NCBI RefSeq assembly: GCF_009720145.1
Contig: NZ_CP046252.1
Coordinates: 558,001-622,000 of the forward strand
Length of the DNA stretch: 64,000 nt
Source of the DNA: Sphingobium sp. CAP-1
GTDB lineage: Bacteria > Pseudomonadota > Alphaproteobacteria > Sphingomonadales > Sphingomonadaceae
Direction of reading: 5' to 3'
Under the pieces are notes generated by a model, which saw only the letters and a list, made by a program, of their open reading frames with translations, did not search any database and was not told where the DNA came from. The position numbers and the translations under genes are program-made. Shown in pieces: positions 53,477 through 63,125 of this stretch; the first letter of the stretch is position 1; every line of letters begins with the position of its first letter.

Positions 53477-54547
53477 ATGAGCATTTTGGGCGTAGCGAGC
53501 GCGGTTTTCGGCGTCACCGATCTGGCGGAACATCAGCGGTTCTGGACCGATTTCGGGTTGCCGCTGCTCCATGCGGATGACAGCGAAGCCGTGTTCGAAC
53601 TGGCGTCGGGGTCGCGGGTCGTCCTCTACCGCCATGGCGATGCCCGCCTGCCATCGCCCGATCCCTTTCCCGGCGATGGCCTGAAGGAAACCGTCTGGGG
53701 CGTGGAAAGCATGGCGGCGCTGGAGCGCATGGCGGCGAGCCTGTCGGCCGAGGTGGCTGTGCGCCGCGACGCGGATGGCACCGTGCATTGTCTCTGCCCC
53801 GATGGCCAGCCGATTGCGCTGCGGCTCTGGAACAAGCGGCCGGTGGTGAGTGAAACCAGCCCGGTCAACACGCCGGGCCATTATCCGCGCCTGAACCAGC
53901 ATCGTATCTGGCGCCGCCGCGCCATTCCCAAGACGATCAACCATGTGGTGTTCTTCTCACCCGACTATGTCGGCAGCTTCGAATTTTACGAGCGGCATCT
54001 GGGCTTTCGCTATGTCGATCACAGCAAGGGCACGGGCATTTTCGCTCGCGCGCCCGGTGCGTTCGAACATCATGCGATCTTCTGGGTGAATTGCGATCTG
54101 CCGATCGCGCCGGACCATTTCAAATTCATGCACATCGCTTTTGGCATGGACGATATTGATGAAGTCATGCTGGGCGCCAATATCATGGAGGCCAGGGGCT
54201 GGAAAAACGCCAGCATGAACAGTTCGGGCGGCATTTCGCGCCACCGCATTTCTTCGGCCATCTATTATTATTGCGACATGCCGGGGAAGGCGGGGGAAGC
54301 GGAATATCACGCCGATACGGATTATCTGGACGATAACTGGGTGCCGCGCGCCTGGGACTTTCGTTTCGGGTCGCTGCTCTGGTCGAACAATGCGCCGCCG
54401 ATCTTCCGGGGCGACAATATCCCCTGGGACATGCGCTTCGACGCTGACCGGGCGAGCTTCGAGCCGTTCCGAAAGACGACGCCCGGCAAGCGGCCGGTCG
54501 AAGGCAAGCTTAGCGAAATCAGCGAAGAGGATGAACATGCGCTGTGA
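53477..54547 (+). CDS. Type I extradiol dioxygenase-like two-domain VOC protein
   Basis: 356 residues with two VOC modules. The C-terminal module has the iron site His156 (INHVVFFS), His219 (FMHIAFGM) and Glu276 (GEAEYHAD), the layout of catechol-type extradiol dioxygenases. The N-terminal module is degenerate. GAGGAGG precedes the ATG at 53477. The end (SEISEEDEHAL) is acidic. It probably opens a catecholic ring made by the nearby hydroxylases. Confidence 0.8.
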   Translation: MSILGVASAVFGVTDLAEHQRFWTDFGLPLLHADDSEAVFELASGSRVVLYRHGDARLPSPDPFPGDGLKETVWGVESMAALERMAASLSAEVAVRRDADGTVHCLCPDGQPIALRLWNKRPVVSETSPVNTPGHYPRLNQHRIWRRRAIPKTINHVVFFSPDYVGSFEFYERHLGFRYVDHSKGTGIFARAPGAFEHHAIFWVNCDLPIAPDHFKFMHIAFGMDDIDEVMLGANIMEARGWKNASMNSSGGISRHRISSAIYYYCDMPGKAGEAEYHADTDYLDDNWVPRAWDFRFGSLLWSNNAPPIFRGDNIPWDMRFDADRASFEPFRKTTPGKRPVEGKLSEISEEDEHAL

Positions 54548-54788
54548 TCCCGGTCGCGCCGGCTGAAGCTTCCTGCCGCCTGTTCGCGCTATCGTGGATG
54601 CCGCTCCTTTTCCCGCGCGCCCATGCCTGCCGGCATGGATAAACGGCTATCCTCTGCCGCGACGGCCGGGATCGACCGGTCAATAATTGGCACGACATCG
54701 TTCAATTGATGCATTACAGACTTGCGCCAATGACTCAAGGCGGAGGCTGGGCTGGGCGAACCTGGCACCCATCCGCCATGACGAGAGG

Positions 54789-56282
54789 ATGATGGGGATG
54801 CTGACGCGCAAGGAATTTCTGCGGCAATCCACAGCGCTGGCCGTGGCCGGAACCTTGCCGGGCGGCCTGGTCGCGGGCACGCCGGCAAAGCGGCCCAATA
54901 TATTGTTCGTGATCGTGGACGAGTGGCGGGCGCAGGCCTTTGGCGCATTGGGGGACCGGAACGCGCATACGCCGGCGCTGGACCGCTTCCGCCGTCAATC
55001 GGTCAGCTTCGACAATGCCGTCGCCTGCCTGCCAGTGTGCAGCCAGTCGCGCGCCAGCTTCCTGACCGGTCAATATCCCCTGACCAACGGCGTCTACATA
55101 ACGGACGTGCCGCTCAAGCCCAGTGGCGAGACGCTGGCGGAAGCCCTTGTGAAGGCCGGGTATCAGACCGGCTATATCGGCAAATGGCATCTCTACGGCA
55201 GTCCGAAGGGCCGTTATGAAAGGAGATTGAGCTATATTCCGCCAGAGTCCCGCTTCGGCTTTCAATATTGGAAAGCGCTGGAATGCGGGCACGACTATAA
55301 CAAGTCGCGTTATTATGAGGGCGACGATCCGACACCCAGATATTGGCCGGGCTATGACGCGATCGCGCAGACGCAGGATGCGGTGGGTTATATCCAGCGC
55401 GCCAGTCAGACGGACCAGCCCTTTTTCCTGACTCTGTCGCTCGGCCCGCCGCATTTTCCCTATACCGCGCCCGAACGGTACAAGGCCATGTATCGCGATC
55501 GTCCATTGGATTTTCGACCCAATGTGCCGGAAGCACTGCATGGGCAGGCGGCGGAGGAGATGCGCGGCTATTATGCGGCCATCGCCGCGCTGGACGATTG
55601 TTTCGCGACGCTGATGGCCGGGCTGGAGGCCAGCGGGGTGGCCGACGATACCATCGTCCTGTTCACGGCGGATCATGGCGACATGCTCTGGTCGCAGGGA
55701 TTGCAGCACAAGCATGTGCCGTGGGACGAAGCGATCCGGGTTCCGTTCATGATCCGTTATCCGCGTCAGTCGCGCGGTCGGGGACGCAGCGTCCCTGCGC
55801 CGCTCAATTCACCCGATGTCATGCCGACGCTTCTGGGCCTTGCCGGCCTTCCGGCGCCATCAGGCGTGCAGGGGCTGGATTATTCTCCGCTGATCCGGCG
55901 CGAACCGATGGCGGCCATGCCGCGCAGCGCCTATCTGGCCATCCCCGTGTCCTTTGCCGACGCGCGGGCACATGGTTTCGCCGAATATCGCGGGGTGCGC
56001 ACCGAGCGATACACTTATATCCGGTCAATCAAGGGACCATGGCTGCTCTACGACAACCGGAAAGACCCCTATCAGAAGCATAATCTTGTCGATCAGCCCG
56101 CCATGGCGGAGGTGCAAAAGGCGTGCGAGGCCCAGTTGACCCTGTGGCTCGACAGGCTGGGCGATCAGTTCCTGCCGGGCGACGCCTATCTTCGGCGTGA
56201 TGGTCTGGGCCATTATCTGGAAGTGCAAGGCGGCATCAAGCCAGTCGTCAGTCCCTGGGGAGACTGGCGCTCCACCATGTGA
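54789..56282 (+). CDS. Exported sulfatase with variant formylglycine motif
   Basis: About 497 residues; ATG codons at 54789, 54792 and 54798 compete, the last being best placed after GAGAGG. An N-terminal hydrophobic signal (KEFLRQSTALAVAGTLPGG) precedes the sulfatase fold with metal Asp-Glu (FVIVDEWRAQAFG), GKWHLYG and FTADHGDMLWSQG. The activation site is CSQSR, where Gln stands in place of the usual Pro or Ala of C-x-P/A-x-R. It may still be modified or may be a phosphodiesterase-like relative. The region 54548-54788 holds only a 7-bp hairpin (54621-54638). Confidence 0.83.
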   Translation: MMGMLTRKEFLRQSTALAVAGTLPGGLVAGTPAKRPNILFVIVDEWRAQAFGALGDRNAHTPALDRFRRQSVSFDNAVACLPVCSQSRASFLTGQYPLTNGVYITDVPLKPSGETLAEALVKAGYQTGYIGKWHLYGSPKGRYERRLSYIPPESRFGFQYWKALECGHDYNKSRYYEGDDPTPRYWPGYDAIAQTQDAVGYIQRASQTDQPFFLTLSLGPPHFPYTAPERYKAMYRDRPLDFRPNVPEALHGQAAEEMRGYYAAIAALDDCFATLMAGLEASGVADDTIVLFTADHGDMLWSQGLQHKHVPWDEAIRVPFMIRYPRQSRGRGRSVPAPLNSPDVMPTLLGLAGLPAPSGVQGLDYSPLIRREPMAAMPRSAYLAIPVSFADARAHGFAEYRGVRTERYTYIRSIKGPWLLYDNRKDPYQKHNLVDQPAMAEVQKACEAQLTLWLDRLGDQFLPGDAYLRRDGLGHYLEVQGGIKPVVSPWGDWRSTM

Positions 56283-56402
56283 ATGCGCTTCTGCCGCGAC
56301 CGGGCTTTGGCCCGGTGAGGAATGGCGGCCTGAATTATGCACGAAGGACAAGGGGTTGCGTGCAAAAATCGCCGCCATAGCGAATCATGTGGGCGGACGA
56401 TC

Positions 56403-56424
56403 GGCGTCTGGATGACGCCTTTTT
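56403..56424 (+). terminator. Rho-independent terminator after sulfatase
   Basis: GGCGTC (56403-56408) and GACGCC (56414-56419) with a TGGAT loop, then TTTTT (56420-56424). A second hairpin without a T-run, ACCGGGC/GCCCGGT, lies nearer the gene at 56299-56316. Confidence 0.75.
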
Positions 56425-56639
56425 GAAGTGATATCGCAATCATAGGGGAAAAATCGCAATTCGATCATTTGTCATTGCGATATCGTTCCGATCCAGCATG
56501 TAAGCCGAAGTAGATGCCCTTATAGGCTTTGAGACGGTTTATATTCCGGCAATCGTCGGAACGGAAGATGGTCAATTTATACATAATTTACTCTGCGATT
56601 CATAGAAATGCGTAATGATTAAATTATGGAGAGCGGGTC
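56425..56639 (+). promoter_or_regulatory. AT-rich leader of the GGDEF gene with 11-bp inverted repeat
   Basis: No gene is seen. GATATCGCAAT (56430-56440) and ATTGCGATATC (56474-56484) form an exact inverted repeat around a 33-bp AT-rich centre that includes another ATCGCAAT half-site (56453-56460). TTTATACATAATTTA near 56576-56590 and GATTAAATTATGG just before the start mark a markedly AT-rich promoter zone. GGAGAG precedes the ATG at 56640. Confidence 0.5.
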
Positions 56640-59075
56640 ATGCTCAACATCTTGTTCTGCATTCGTGATGAGCATACGCCCTTTCTGGTTTTCCTGGCCG
56701 CGATTGTGTGCCTGCTGTCCGCGACAACTGCGATATTGATGATCCGTCAGGCGCGTTTCAGTACCGGCCGTGCGGCATATAAATGGGCCATGCTCGGCGG
56801 TCTGGCCACCGGCTTTGGCATCTGGGCAACGCACTTCATCGCCATGCTGGGCTATGATCCCGGTTTCATCACCGGCTACAAAATTGGGCTGACATCGGCC
56901 TCGCTGCTCATCGTTCTCGTGACCACGGTTAGTGCGTTCCTGATTGCGCGGCGCCACGGCCGGCGTTCCCATCTCCTTGTCGCCAGCCTGCTCGCGGGGA
57001 GCGGTTTCGCGGCGATGCATTATGTCGGCATGGCTGCGATCGAAATGCCTGCCATCATTCAATGGCGAACAGGCTATGTGTTGTTGTCCATATTGTTCGC
57101 CATCGCGCCCCTGTACCCTGCTTTCCTGCTCGCAGCTTTTCATCGCTCGTCCGTAACGGGATGTGCCGCCGCATTGACGATCACCTGTGCCGTTGTGGGC
57201 CTGCATTTCACCGGCATGACCGCGATCCACCTTATCCCGTCGCAAAGTGACGCGCTGGCAGGGACCATATCGCCACAGACGATGTCCATGGTGATCAGCG
57301 TGGTGTCGCTGGCGTTGCTGGCGCTGTGCGCCGCCAGTTGTGTCATGGCGCGACGGACACATGCCGCGATCGCGAAAAGCGAGCGTCAGTTCAGCGTTCT
57401 GGTCAAGAGCATTTCCGATTGCTCCATCTACATGCTCGACAAGAAGGGCTGTGTCGCAAACTGGAATGCCGGGGCGGAACGGCTGAAGGGATATGCCGTC
57501 GAAGAGATTATCGGTTCCCCGCTATCGCGTTTCTATACCAGCGAGGAGCGCGAGAATGGCGCAGCCGATCGCGCCCTTGCCATAGCGGCCGAACAAGGCA
57601 AATTTGTCGGTGAAGGGTGGCGCCTGCGTAAGGATGGTTCGAAATTCTGGGCGAACACCACAATCGAACGCCTTCAGGATGACCAGGGCAGTCATATCGG
57701 CTTTGCCAAGATCACCCGCGACATGACGCAGTTCAAGAAGGATCAGGAGCGCATAGAGCAGGCCCGCAGCCAGCTCGACGCGGCGTTGGAGCATATGCAC
57801 CAGGGACTGTGCCTGTTTGATGCGGATGAACGGCTCGTACTGCGCAACCGCCGTTTCACGGAATTGTGGCATCTTCCCGAAGATAGTTGCCAGCCTGGCA
57901 CAACATTGATGGACGTGGCGCGTGCGGCGCTGGAGGCGCGCATCGGTGAGAAAGTGTCATCGGACCGCCTCCAGAATATGCGCGGCCTGCTGATTCAACT
58001 GCTGTCCGATGAAGGCCAGCAACCGCTATTGTCCGAAATTGCGGAGGATTTCGTCGTATCGATATCCAGCCGGCTGATGCCTGGCGGTGGGTGGGTGACG
58101 ACGTTTGAGGATATTACCGAACGGCGCCGGTCCGACGCGCGCATCGCGCATATGGCGCATCATGACGCGTTGACCGGACTTCCCAATCGTGTCCGTTTCA
58201 ATCACTGGCTGGACGCCGAGATCGATAGGGCATCCGCGCGCGGCCAGCATGTCGGCCTTGTCGCGGTCGACCTGGATCGTTTCAAGGAAATCAACGATTC
58301 ACAAGGCCATGCCGCGGGCGATCTGGTCCTGCAACAGATCGCCAAACGTCTCACCGAAGTTCTGGATGATGGGGAGATCGCCGCGCGCCTGGGTGGCGAT
58401 GAGTTTGCCGCCGCCAAATGCTATACCAACCCCGCTGACATGGCCGATTTTGTGGAACGGATCGACAGTTGCTTTGTCGGCGCGACAAGTTCGGTTGATG
58501 GTGTGGTCGTCGCCGGCAGCCTGGGCATCGCTATGTTCCCCGCGGACGCGACCGCGCGTGAATCCCTGCTCAACAATGCCGACCTTGCAATGTATCGGGC
58601 AAAGGGCAGCATAAACGAGCATATCTGCTATTATGAATCCGGCATGGATGAGCGCGCGCGCTATCGCCGTCAGCTCGCCAATGACATTCGCCAGGCGGAC
58701 CCGGACAGTGAATGGTCACTCCTCTATCAACCCCAGACTTCGCTCAAGACCAAAAAAATCAGTGGATTCGAAGCCTTGCTGCGTTGGCATCATCCGCGCC
58801 AGGGTATTATTTCGCCGGCTGAATTCATTCCGATCGCTGAAGAAACGGGTGAGATATTGCGGATCGGGGAATGGGTATTGCGCACGGCTTGCAAAGAAGC
58901 CGCCCGCTGGGCCGGGCAGGAAAAGATCGCCGTCAATCTGTCGCCGGTCCAGCTTCTGCAACCCGATCTGCCTGAAATCGTGATGGGGATATTGTTCGAA
59001 ACCGGCCTGTCGCCGCATCGGTTGGAACTGGAGATTGTGAATCGGCGTGCAAAAAGGACCCCGTTAGCGGGGTGA
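56640..59075 (+). pseudogene. MHYT-PAS-GGDEF-EAL regulator, truncated by IS21 element
   Basis: An inner-membrane cyclic-di-GMP protein. Seven hydrophobic segments carry MHYT repeats (THFIAM, MHYVGM, LHFTGM), followed by PAS domains (from about residue 245 and 380), an intact GGDEF at 585-589 (RLGGDEF) and an EAL domain starting EAL at 711-713. The EAL domain stops at RLELEI, about residue 799, where the insertion element begins; 12 foreign codons lead to a stop. Cyclase activity may survive, but phosphodiesterase activity should be lost. The missing 3' part is not on the other side of the element. Confidence 0.88.
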
Positions 59076-59096
59076 TCGGCGTCTAAAAGGGACCCC
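59036..59096. repeat. IS21 left-end repeats (L1, L2)
   Basis: L1 at 59036-59062 begins TGTGAATCGGCGTGCAAAAA and ends GGACCCC. L2 at 59073-59096 repeats the same core, ATCGGCGTCTAAAAGGGACC. Between them a CCCCG-TTAG-CGGGG hairpin occupies 59060-59073. Multiple transposase-binding repeats at each end are normal for IS21 elements. Confidence 0.85.
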
Positions 59097-59147
59097 TCAT
59101 TTCGATAGCTTAAACAGTCGTCTGGATGTTCAGGCGGCGAGATCGGG

Positions 59148-60662
59148 ATGTTGGTTTTGGAGACAGTGGTTCGGATCCGGCGAGAGTTCGCCGGCGGGAA
59201 GGCGATCAAGGCGATCGCGCGTGATCTGCATGTGTCGCGGAAGGTGATCCGCAAGGCGATCCGAGCGCCGGAAGGCGCATTTGATTATCGACGCAAGGTT
59301 CAGCCGCTGCCGCGGATCGGTCCGTTTCAGGAACGTCTGGATGTGCTGTTGGAAGAGAACGAGTTACGGGGCCGGCGTGACCGGCTTCGGATGACCCGTA
59401 TCCACGACCTCCTGGTGCGGGAGGGTTTCGAGGGCTCTTACGATGCTGTGCGCCGCTATGCGGCACGGTGGAAGGTCGAGCGGCGCAGGGATTCCGGCGA
59501 CGGGACGACGGCCTTTATTCCGATGCTGTTCCAGCCCGGCGAGGCCTACCAGTTCGACTGGAGCCACGAAGATGTCGAGATCGACGGCAAGCCGATGCGG
59601 GTGAAGGTCGCGCACATGCGGCTGTGCGCATCGCGGGCGGTGTATGTCCGGGCCTATCCGCGCGAGAGCCAGGAGATGCTGTTTGATGCGCATGCGCGCG
59701 CCTTTGCCTTTTTCGGCGGCGTGCCCAAGCGCGGCATCTACGATAATATGAAGACGGCGGTGACAAGCGTGTTCACCGGCAAGGAGCGGGTGTTCAACCG
59801 GCGGTTCCTGATCATGGCCGACCATTATATGGTCGAGCCCACGGCCTGCTCGCCGGCGGCGGGATGGGAGAAGGGCCAGGTCGAGAACCAGGTGCAGACG
59901 ATCCGAGGGCGCTTCTTCCAGCCTCGTCTGCGGTTCGCCAGCCTCGAGGAGCTCAACGGCTGGCTAGAGGCCGAGTGCCGGCGCTGGGCCGAACGACAGG
60001 CGCATCCTGAGCAGGGCGAACAGACCGTGGGGCAGATGCTGGAGATGGAACGCCCTGCATTGCAGTCGATGTTGGGGCCGTTCGACGGCTTCAACGAGAG
60101 CGAGCATGGCGTGTCGGGCACCTGCCTGATCAGCTTCGATCGCAACCGATACTCGGTCCTCTCGACGGTCGCACGGCGCACGGTGCAGGTCCGGGCTTAT
60201 GCCGACCGCATCATCGTGCGATGCGATGATGAGGTCGTTGCCGAGCATCCCCGCTTCTTCGGGCGGAACCGCACCATCTATGATCCCTGGCACTATCTGC
60301 CGGTGCTGGCCCGCAAGCCCGGCGCTTTGCGCAACGGCGCCCCCTTCCAAGACTGGGAACTGCCGCCGGCCTTAGCCCGGTTGCGGCGCAAGCTGGGCAA
60401 CGGCGATGATGCCGATCGGCGGTTCGTGCGCGTGCTGGCGGCCGTGCTGACCGACGGTCTGGAACTCGTCGAGGCCGCCGTGCGGGAGGCGCTGGCGACC
60501 GGCACGGCAAGCGACGATCTGATCCTCAACATCCTGGCACGGCGCCGCGAACCGCCGCGACCGCTGACGATCGTCACTTCGGAGGACAATGCCCTGCGGC
60601 ATCCGCCGATCGCCGACTGTGCCCGTTACGACCAACTGAGGAACTTCCATGCAGCGGCATGA
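59148..60662 (+). CDS. istA: IS21-family transposase
   Basis: 504 residues. An N-terminal HTH (GGKAIKAIARDLHVSRKVIRKAIR) binds the ends. The DDE catalytic core shows Asp in QFDWSHEDVEI, Asp in IYDNMKTAV and Glu in KGQVENQVQTIRG. The ATG at 59148 is 52 bp inside L2. The coding frame is intact, so the element may still move with IstB. Confidence 0.93.
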   Translation: MLVLETVVRIRREFAGGKAIKAIARDLHVSRKVIRKAIRAPEGAFDYRRKVQPLPRIGPFQERLDVLLEENELRGRRDRLRMTRIHDLLVREGFEGSYDAVRRYAARWKVERRRDSGDGTTAFIPMLFQPGEAYQFDWSHEDVEIDGKPMRVKVAHMRLCASRAVYVRAYPRESQEMLFDAHARAFAFFGGVPKRGIYDNMKTAVTSVFTGKERVFNRRFLIMADHYMVEPTACSPAAGWEKGQVENQVQTIRGRFFQPRLRFASLEELNGWLEAECRRWAERQAHPEQGEQTVGQMLEMERPALQSMLGPFDGFNESEHGVSGTCLISFDRNRYSVLSTVARRTVQVRAYADRIIVRCDDEVVAEHPRFFGRNRTIYDPWHYLPVLARKPGALRNGAPFQDWELPPALARLRRKLGNGDDADRRFVRVLAAVLTDGLELVEAAVREALATGTASDDLILNILARRREPPRPLTIVTSEDNALRHPPIADCARYDQLRNFHAAA

Positions 60663-61377
60663 CATGATCGACGCGATGCGCGGGCTCGGACTCAAGGGGA
60701 TGGCTGGCGCGTTCGATGAGGCCGTCACCACCGGCCTTCAGCGGCAGCGCACGACGATGGAGATACTGACCGATCTGCTGCGCGCGGAGGCAACCCACCG
60801 CCACGCAGCCTCGATCCGATACCGGATGGCAGCCGCCAAGCTGCCGGTGGTGAAGGACCTCGATGCCTTCCACTTCGAGGGGACGCCAATCAACGAGGCG
60901 CTGGTCCGTTCGCTACACAGCGGCGCGTTCCTGCCTGCACGGCGCAATGTCGTCCTGGTCGGCGGCACAGGCACCGGCAAAACCCATCTGGCCATCGCCA
61001 TCACCGCCAATGTCGTTCGCGCCGGGGCGCGAGGGCGTTACTTCAACACGGTCGATCTGGTGACCCGCCTCGAAGAAGAGGCCCGGATCGGCAAGAGCGG
61101 CGCGCTTGCCTCCCAGCTCTCCCGGCTCGATCTCGTGGTTCTGGACGAGCTTGGCTATCTGCCGTTCGCCCGCTCAGGCGGGCAGTTGCTGTTCCATCTG
61201 GTCAGCAAGCTTTACGAGCAAACCAGCGTCGTCATCACCACCAATCTGGCGTTCGGGGAATGGCCCACCGTGTTCGGCGATCCCAAGATGACCACCGCAC
61301 TCCTCGATCGCGTCACCCATCATTGCGACATCATCGAGACCGGCAATGACAGCTGGCGCTTCAAGAACCGAAACTGA
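60649..61377 (+). CDS. istB: IS21 helper ATPase
   Basis: 242 residues of the AAA+ IstB/DnaC-like family. Walker A is GGTGTGKT (105-112), and the Walker B region reads LDLVVLDELGYLPF. It overlaps istA by 14 bp, the usual IS21 arrangement. It directs target choice and stimulates IstA. Confidence 0.93.
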   Translation: MQRHDMIDAMRGLGLKGMAGAFDEAVTTGLQRQRTTMEILTDLLRAEATHRHAASIRYRMAAAKLPVVKDLDAFHFEGTPINEALVRSLHSGAFLPARRNVVLVGGTGTGKTHLAIAITANVVRAGARGRYFNTVDLVTRLEEEARIGKSGALASQLSRLDLVVLDELGYLPFARSGGQLLFHLVSKLYEQTSVVITTNLAFGEWPTVFGDPKMTTALLDRVTHHCDIIETGNDSWRFKNRN

Positions 61378-61405
61378 TCCCAACGCATGCCGGGATTAAG
61401 ATGCT

Positions 61406-61462
61406 TTGCGCTGCGCGCGTCTCCGGTCGGGCTCCGCCCTCCCTACGCCGCGCGCAGCGCAA
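61406..61462. repeat. 14-bp inverted repeat in IS21 right region
   Basis: TTGCGCTGCGCGCG (61406-61419) and CGCGCGCAGCGCAA (61449-61462) are exact reverse complements with a 29-nt loop, 28 bp after the istB stop. There is no T-run. It could end istB transcription or hinder read-through from outside the element. Confidence 0.6.
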
Positions 61463-63125
61463 GGAACGTTCCTCGACCGTCATGCCATCCTTGAGAGGGG
61501 GTCCCTTTTGCGCGCCGATCGGGGGTCCCGTTTGGACGCCGATTGACACCCTTGGTTCCGATTGCCGCTTCGATCAGGCTGTCTAGCGCGCTCATGATAT
61601 TCCGCCGGTCGATCCGGTCATGCTGGACAGCTCTCAGATATTCGCTCCATGTGTCTGCCGGATCGGTGTAGAAATCCTTGGGGCGATTGAAACTGAGCAC
61701 TGCCAGGCCTCGACGGGTCAACGCAAAGATCGGGGCTTCATCTCCCGTACCTCCGCGAAGGAAACCGCGTGATTGATATTGCACGATGACGAGGGGATGC
61801 CGCTGACCCGGCCGGTGGTCGGGCGGAAGGATGAGATCTGCGAACGCATCGACGCCATATTGGGTTTTGACATGCAGGCGCTGGACACGGCCGAGCGCTA
61901 TGGAACGAAATTCGGGATTGAGATCGAGAAGGACAGATTTTGAGCCATCCTCAAGGTTATAGCGCATGATTTGCTGCGGCTTCGCCGACGTTTCTTCCAC
62001 GCACAGGACGCTGCCAGGGCCGCTCACGCAGCCAGAGAGAATACCAGTGATGGAATGAATTTGCCTTGGGGCTTGCCCAGGATGCCATAGATATATGGCC
62101 ATATCTTCAAGGCCGAACCCCTGCCGCCTCACATACCAGAGCGCATCACCCATACCAGCGAAGCCGAATGCGATTACGCCATCGCATTGCGGCAACTCGC
62201 ACAGGGTAGTTGCGCTGCCGTCTGAAGAAAAGTGAAGAACCCGCGGGGCATTGTAGCGTTCTGAACGCTGAGCGGCCCAAGCGATACGGCGGCCGCTGAC
62301 CTGCTTTGGTCCGGAGGGAAGGCGGGGATCGCTAGTCGAACCGTTCAGCACATCGGCCGTAGATTTCGAGAGCGGTTGCATTGATCCGCTTCCGGGGTCG
62401 ACCTGCGCCCATTCCTGGGGTGCGGGCTCCCGGACGAACGGGCGCGAACGCACTGCAGGAGAAAAGCGATCATCGAAATGATAGCCGCTCTGCCCCTCTT
62501 CGCTGATGGCTTGATCAGCCCGTTCAAGCTCGGGGCGGGTTGCAACGTACAGTGCCTTCCCGTCGTCGGACCATCGGAAATCCAATATGTCGATCGGACT
62601 CGCAGCGACAGGACGGGCACCACTGCCATCTCGCTTTGCGAGCCAGAGTTGCGCGGGACCGCCATCGCCCCTGAGATAGGCGATGGCGGTCCCATCCGGG
62701 GACCAGCGGGGCACGATTGTTTTGGCCGTGCCCAGAGGGAAAGCCGCCAGCCCCCGGATGCTCATCGTGCCGGTGATCAACTGACCGCCGGCATCGACCC
62801 TCCCCAGAGCGGCGGGCGACCCGACCGGGAGGATGTACATGGCAAGGCAATAGCTGTTGCTTCGGGCGTCAGCCTGCCGGATCTGGAATGCGAGGAACTT
62901 TCCATCGGGGGATATAGCGAGCGGGCTCTCATCCCAGAGCCCATCATCGCCGCGGCCGACGTCCCGCAGGCGAAGCAGGTCATCTGGGGTGATGGCTCGG
63001 CGTTTGCCGCTCGGCACGGCCACGACTGGATCAAGGTGCTGGCAGGACGGGGCGATAGACTTTGCCTCTGATTGCTCTGGCGCCATCGCCATCGCCACGA
63101 GGAGGGGAAGGGCTAGGCTCACCAT
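61443..63125 (-). pseudogene. Atxe2-type lasso-peptide isopeptidase, C-terminus lost to IS21
   Basis: About 526 native residues, then 34 codons of IS sequence. A signal peptide (MVSLALPLLVAMAMAPEQSEA) leads to RRAITPDDLLRLRDVG, SPDGKFLAFQIRQADARSNSYC and a beta-propeller with WSPDG and FRWSDDG blades, then the start of an S9 hydrolase domain (LILPPDHRPGQRHPLVIVQYQ, VLSFNRPKDFY). The serine-histidine catalytic part, C-terminal to LIEAAIGTKG, is missing. The pattern matches isopeptidases that linearise lasso peptides. The ATG overlaps the TonB receptor stop (ATGGTGA). Without the S9 nucleophile it should be inactive. The family name is from memory of its N-terminal pattern. Confidence 0.78.
61497..61548. 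repeat. IS21 right-end repeats (R2, R1)
   Basis: R1 (61522-61548), read inward, begins TGTCAATCGGCGTCCAAACG and ends GGACCCC; it matches L1 at 22 of 27 positions. R2 (61497-61520) reads GATCGGCGCGCAAAAGGGAC inward. Together with L1/L2 they define both ends of the element. Confidence 0.85.

Larger units (their letters stand above)
59036..61548 (+). mobile_element. IS21-family insertion sequence, complete
   Basis: About 2.5 kb bounded by imperfect 27-bp terminal inverted repeats starting TG and ending CA, with istA and istB inside. The left end (59036) interrupts the GGDEF-EAL gene and the right end (61548) interrupts the isopeptidase gene. No 4-8 bp target duplication is visible: the left flank ends CTGGAGAT and the right flank begins CCCTTGGT. 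The element therefore marks a rearranged junction. Confidence 0.9.

Noticed and set aside
54687..54703. Sigma-54-like element (TTGGCAC near 54687) before the second sulfatase
   Set aside because: The -12 half is CGTTC rather than TTGC, and the spacing does not rescue it.
59028..61556. A short target-site duplication around the IS21 element
   Set aside because: Flanking 8-mers CTGGAGAT and CCCTTGGT share no matching 4-8 bp end.
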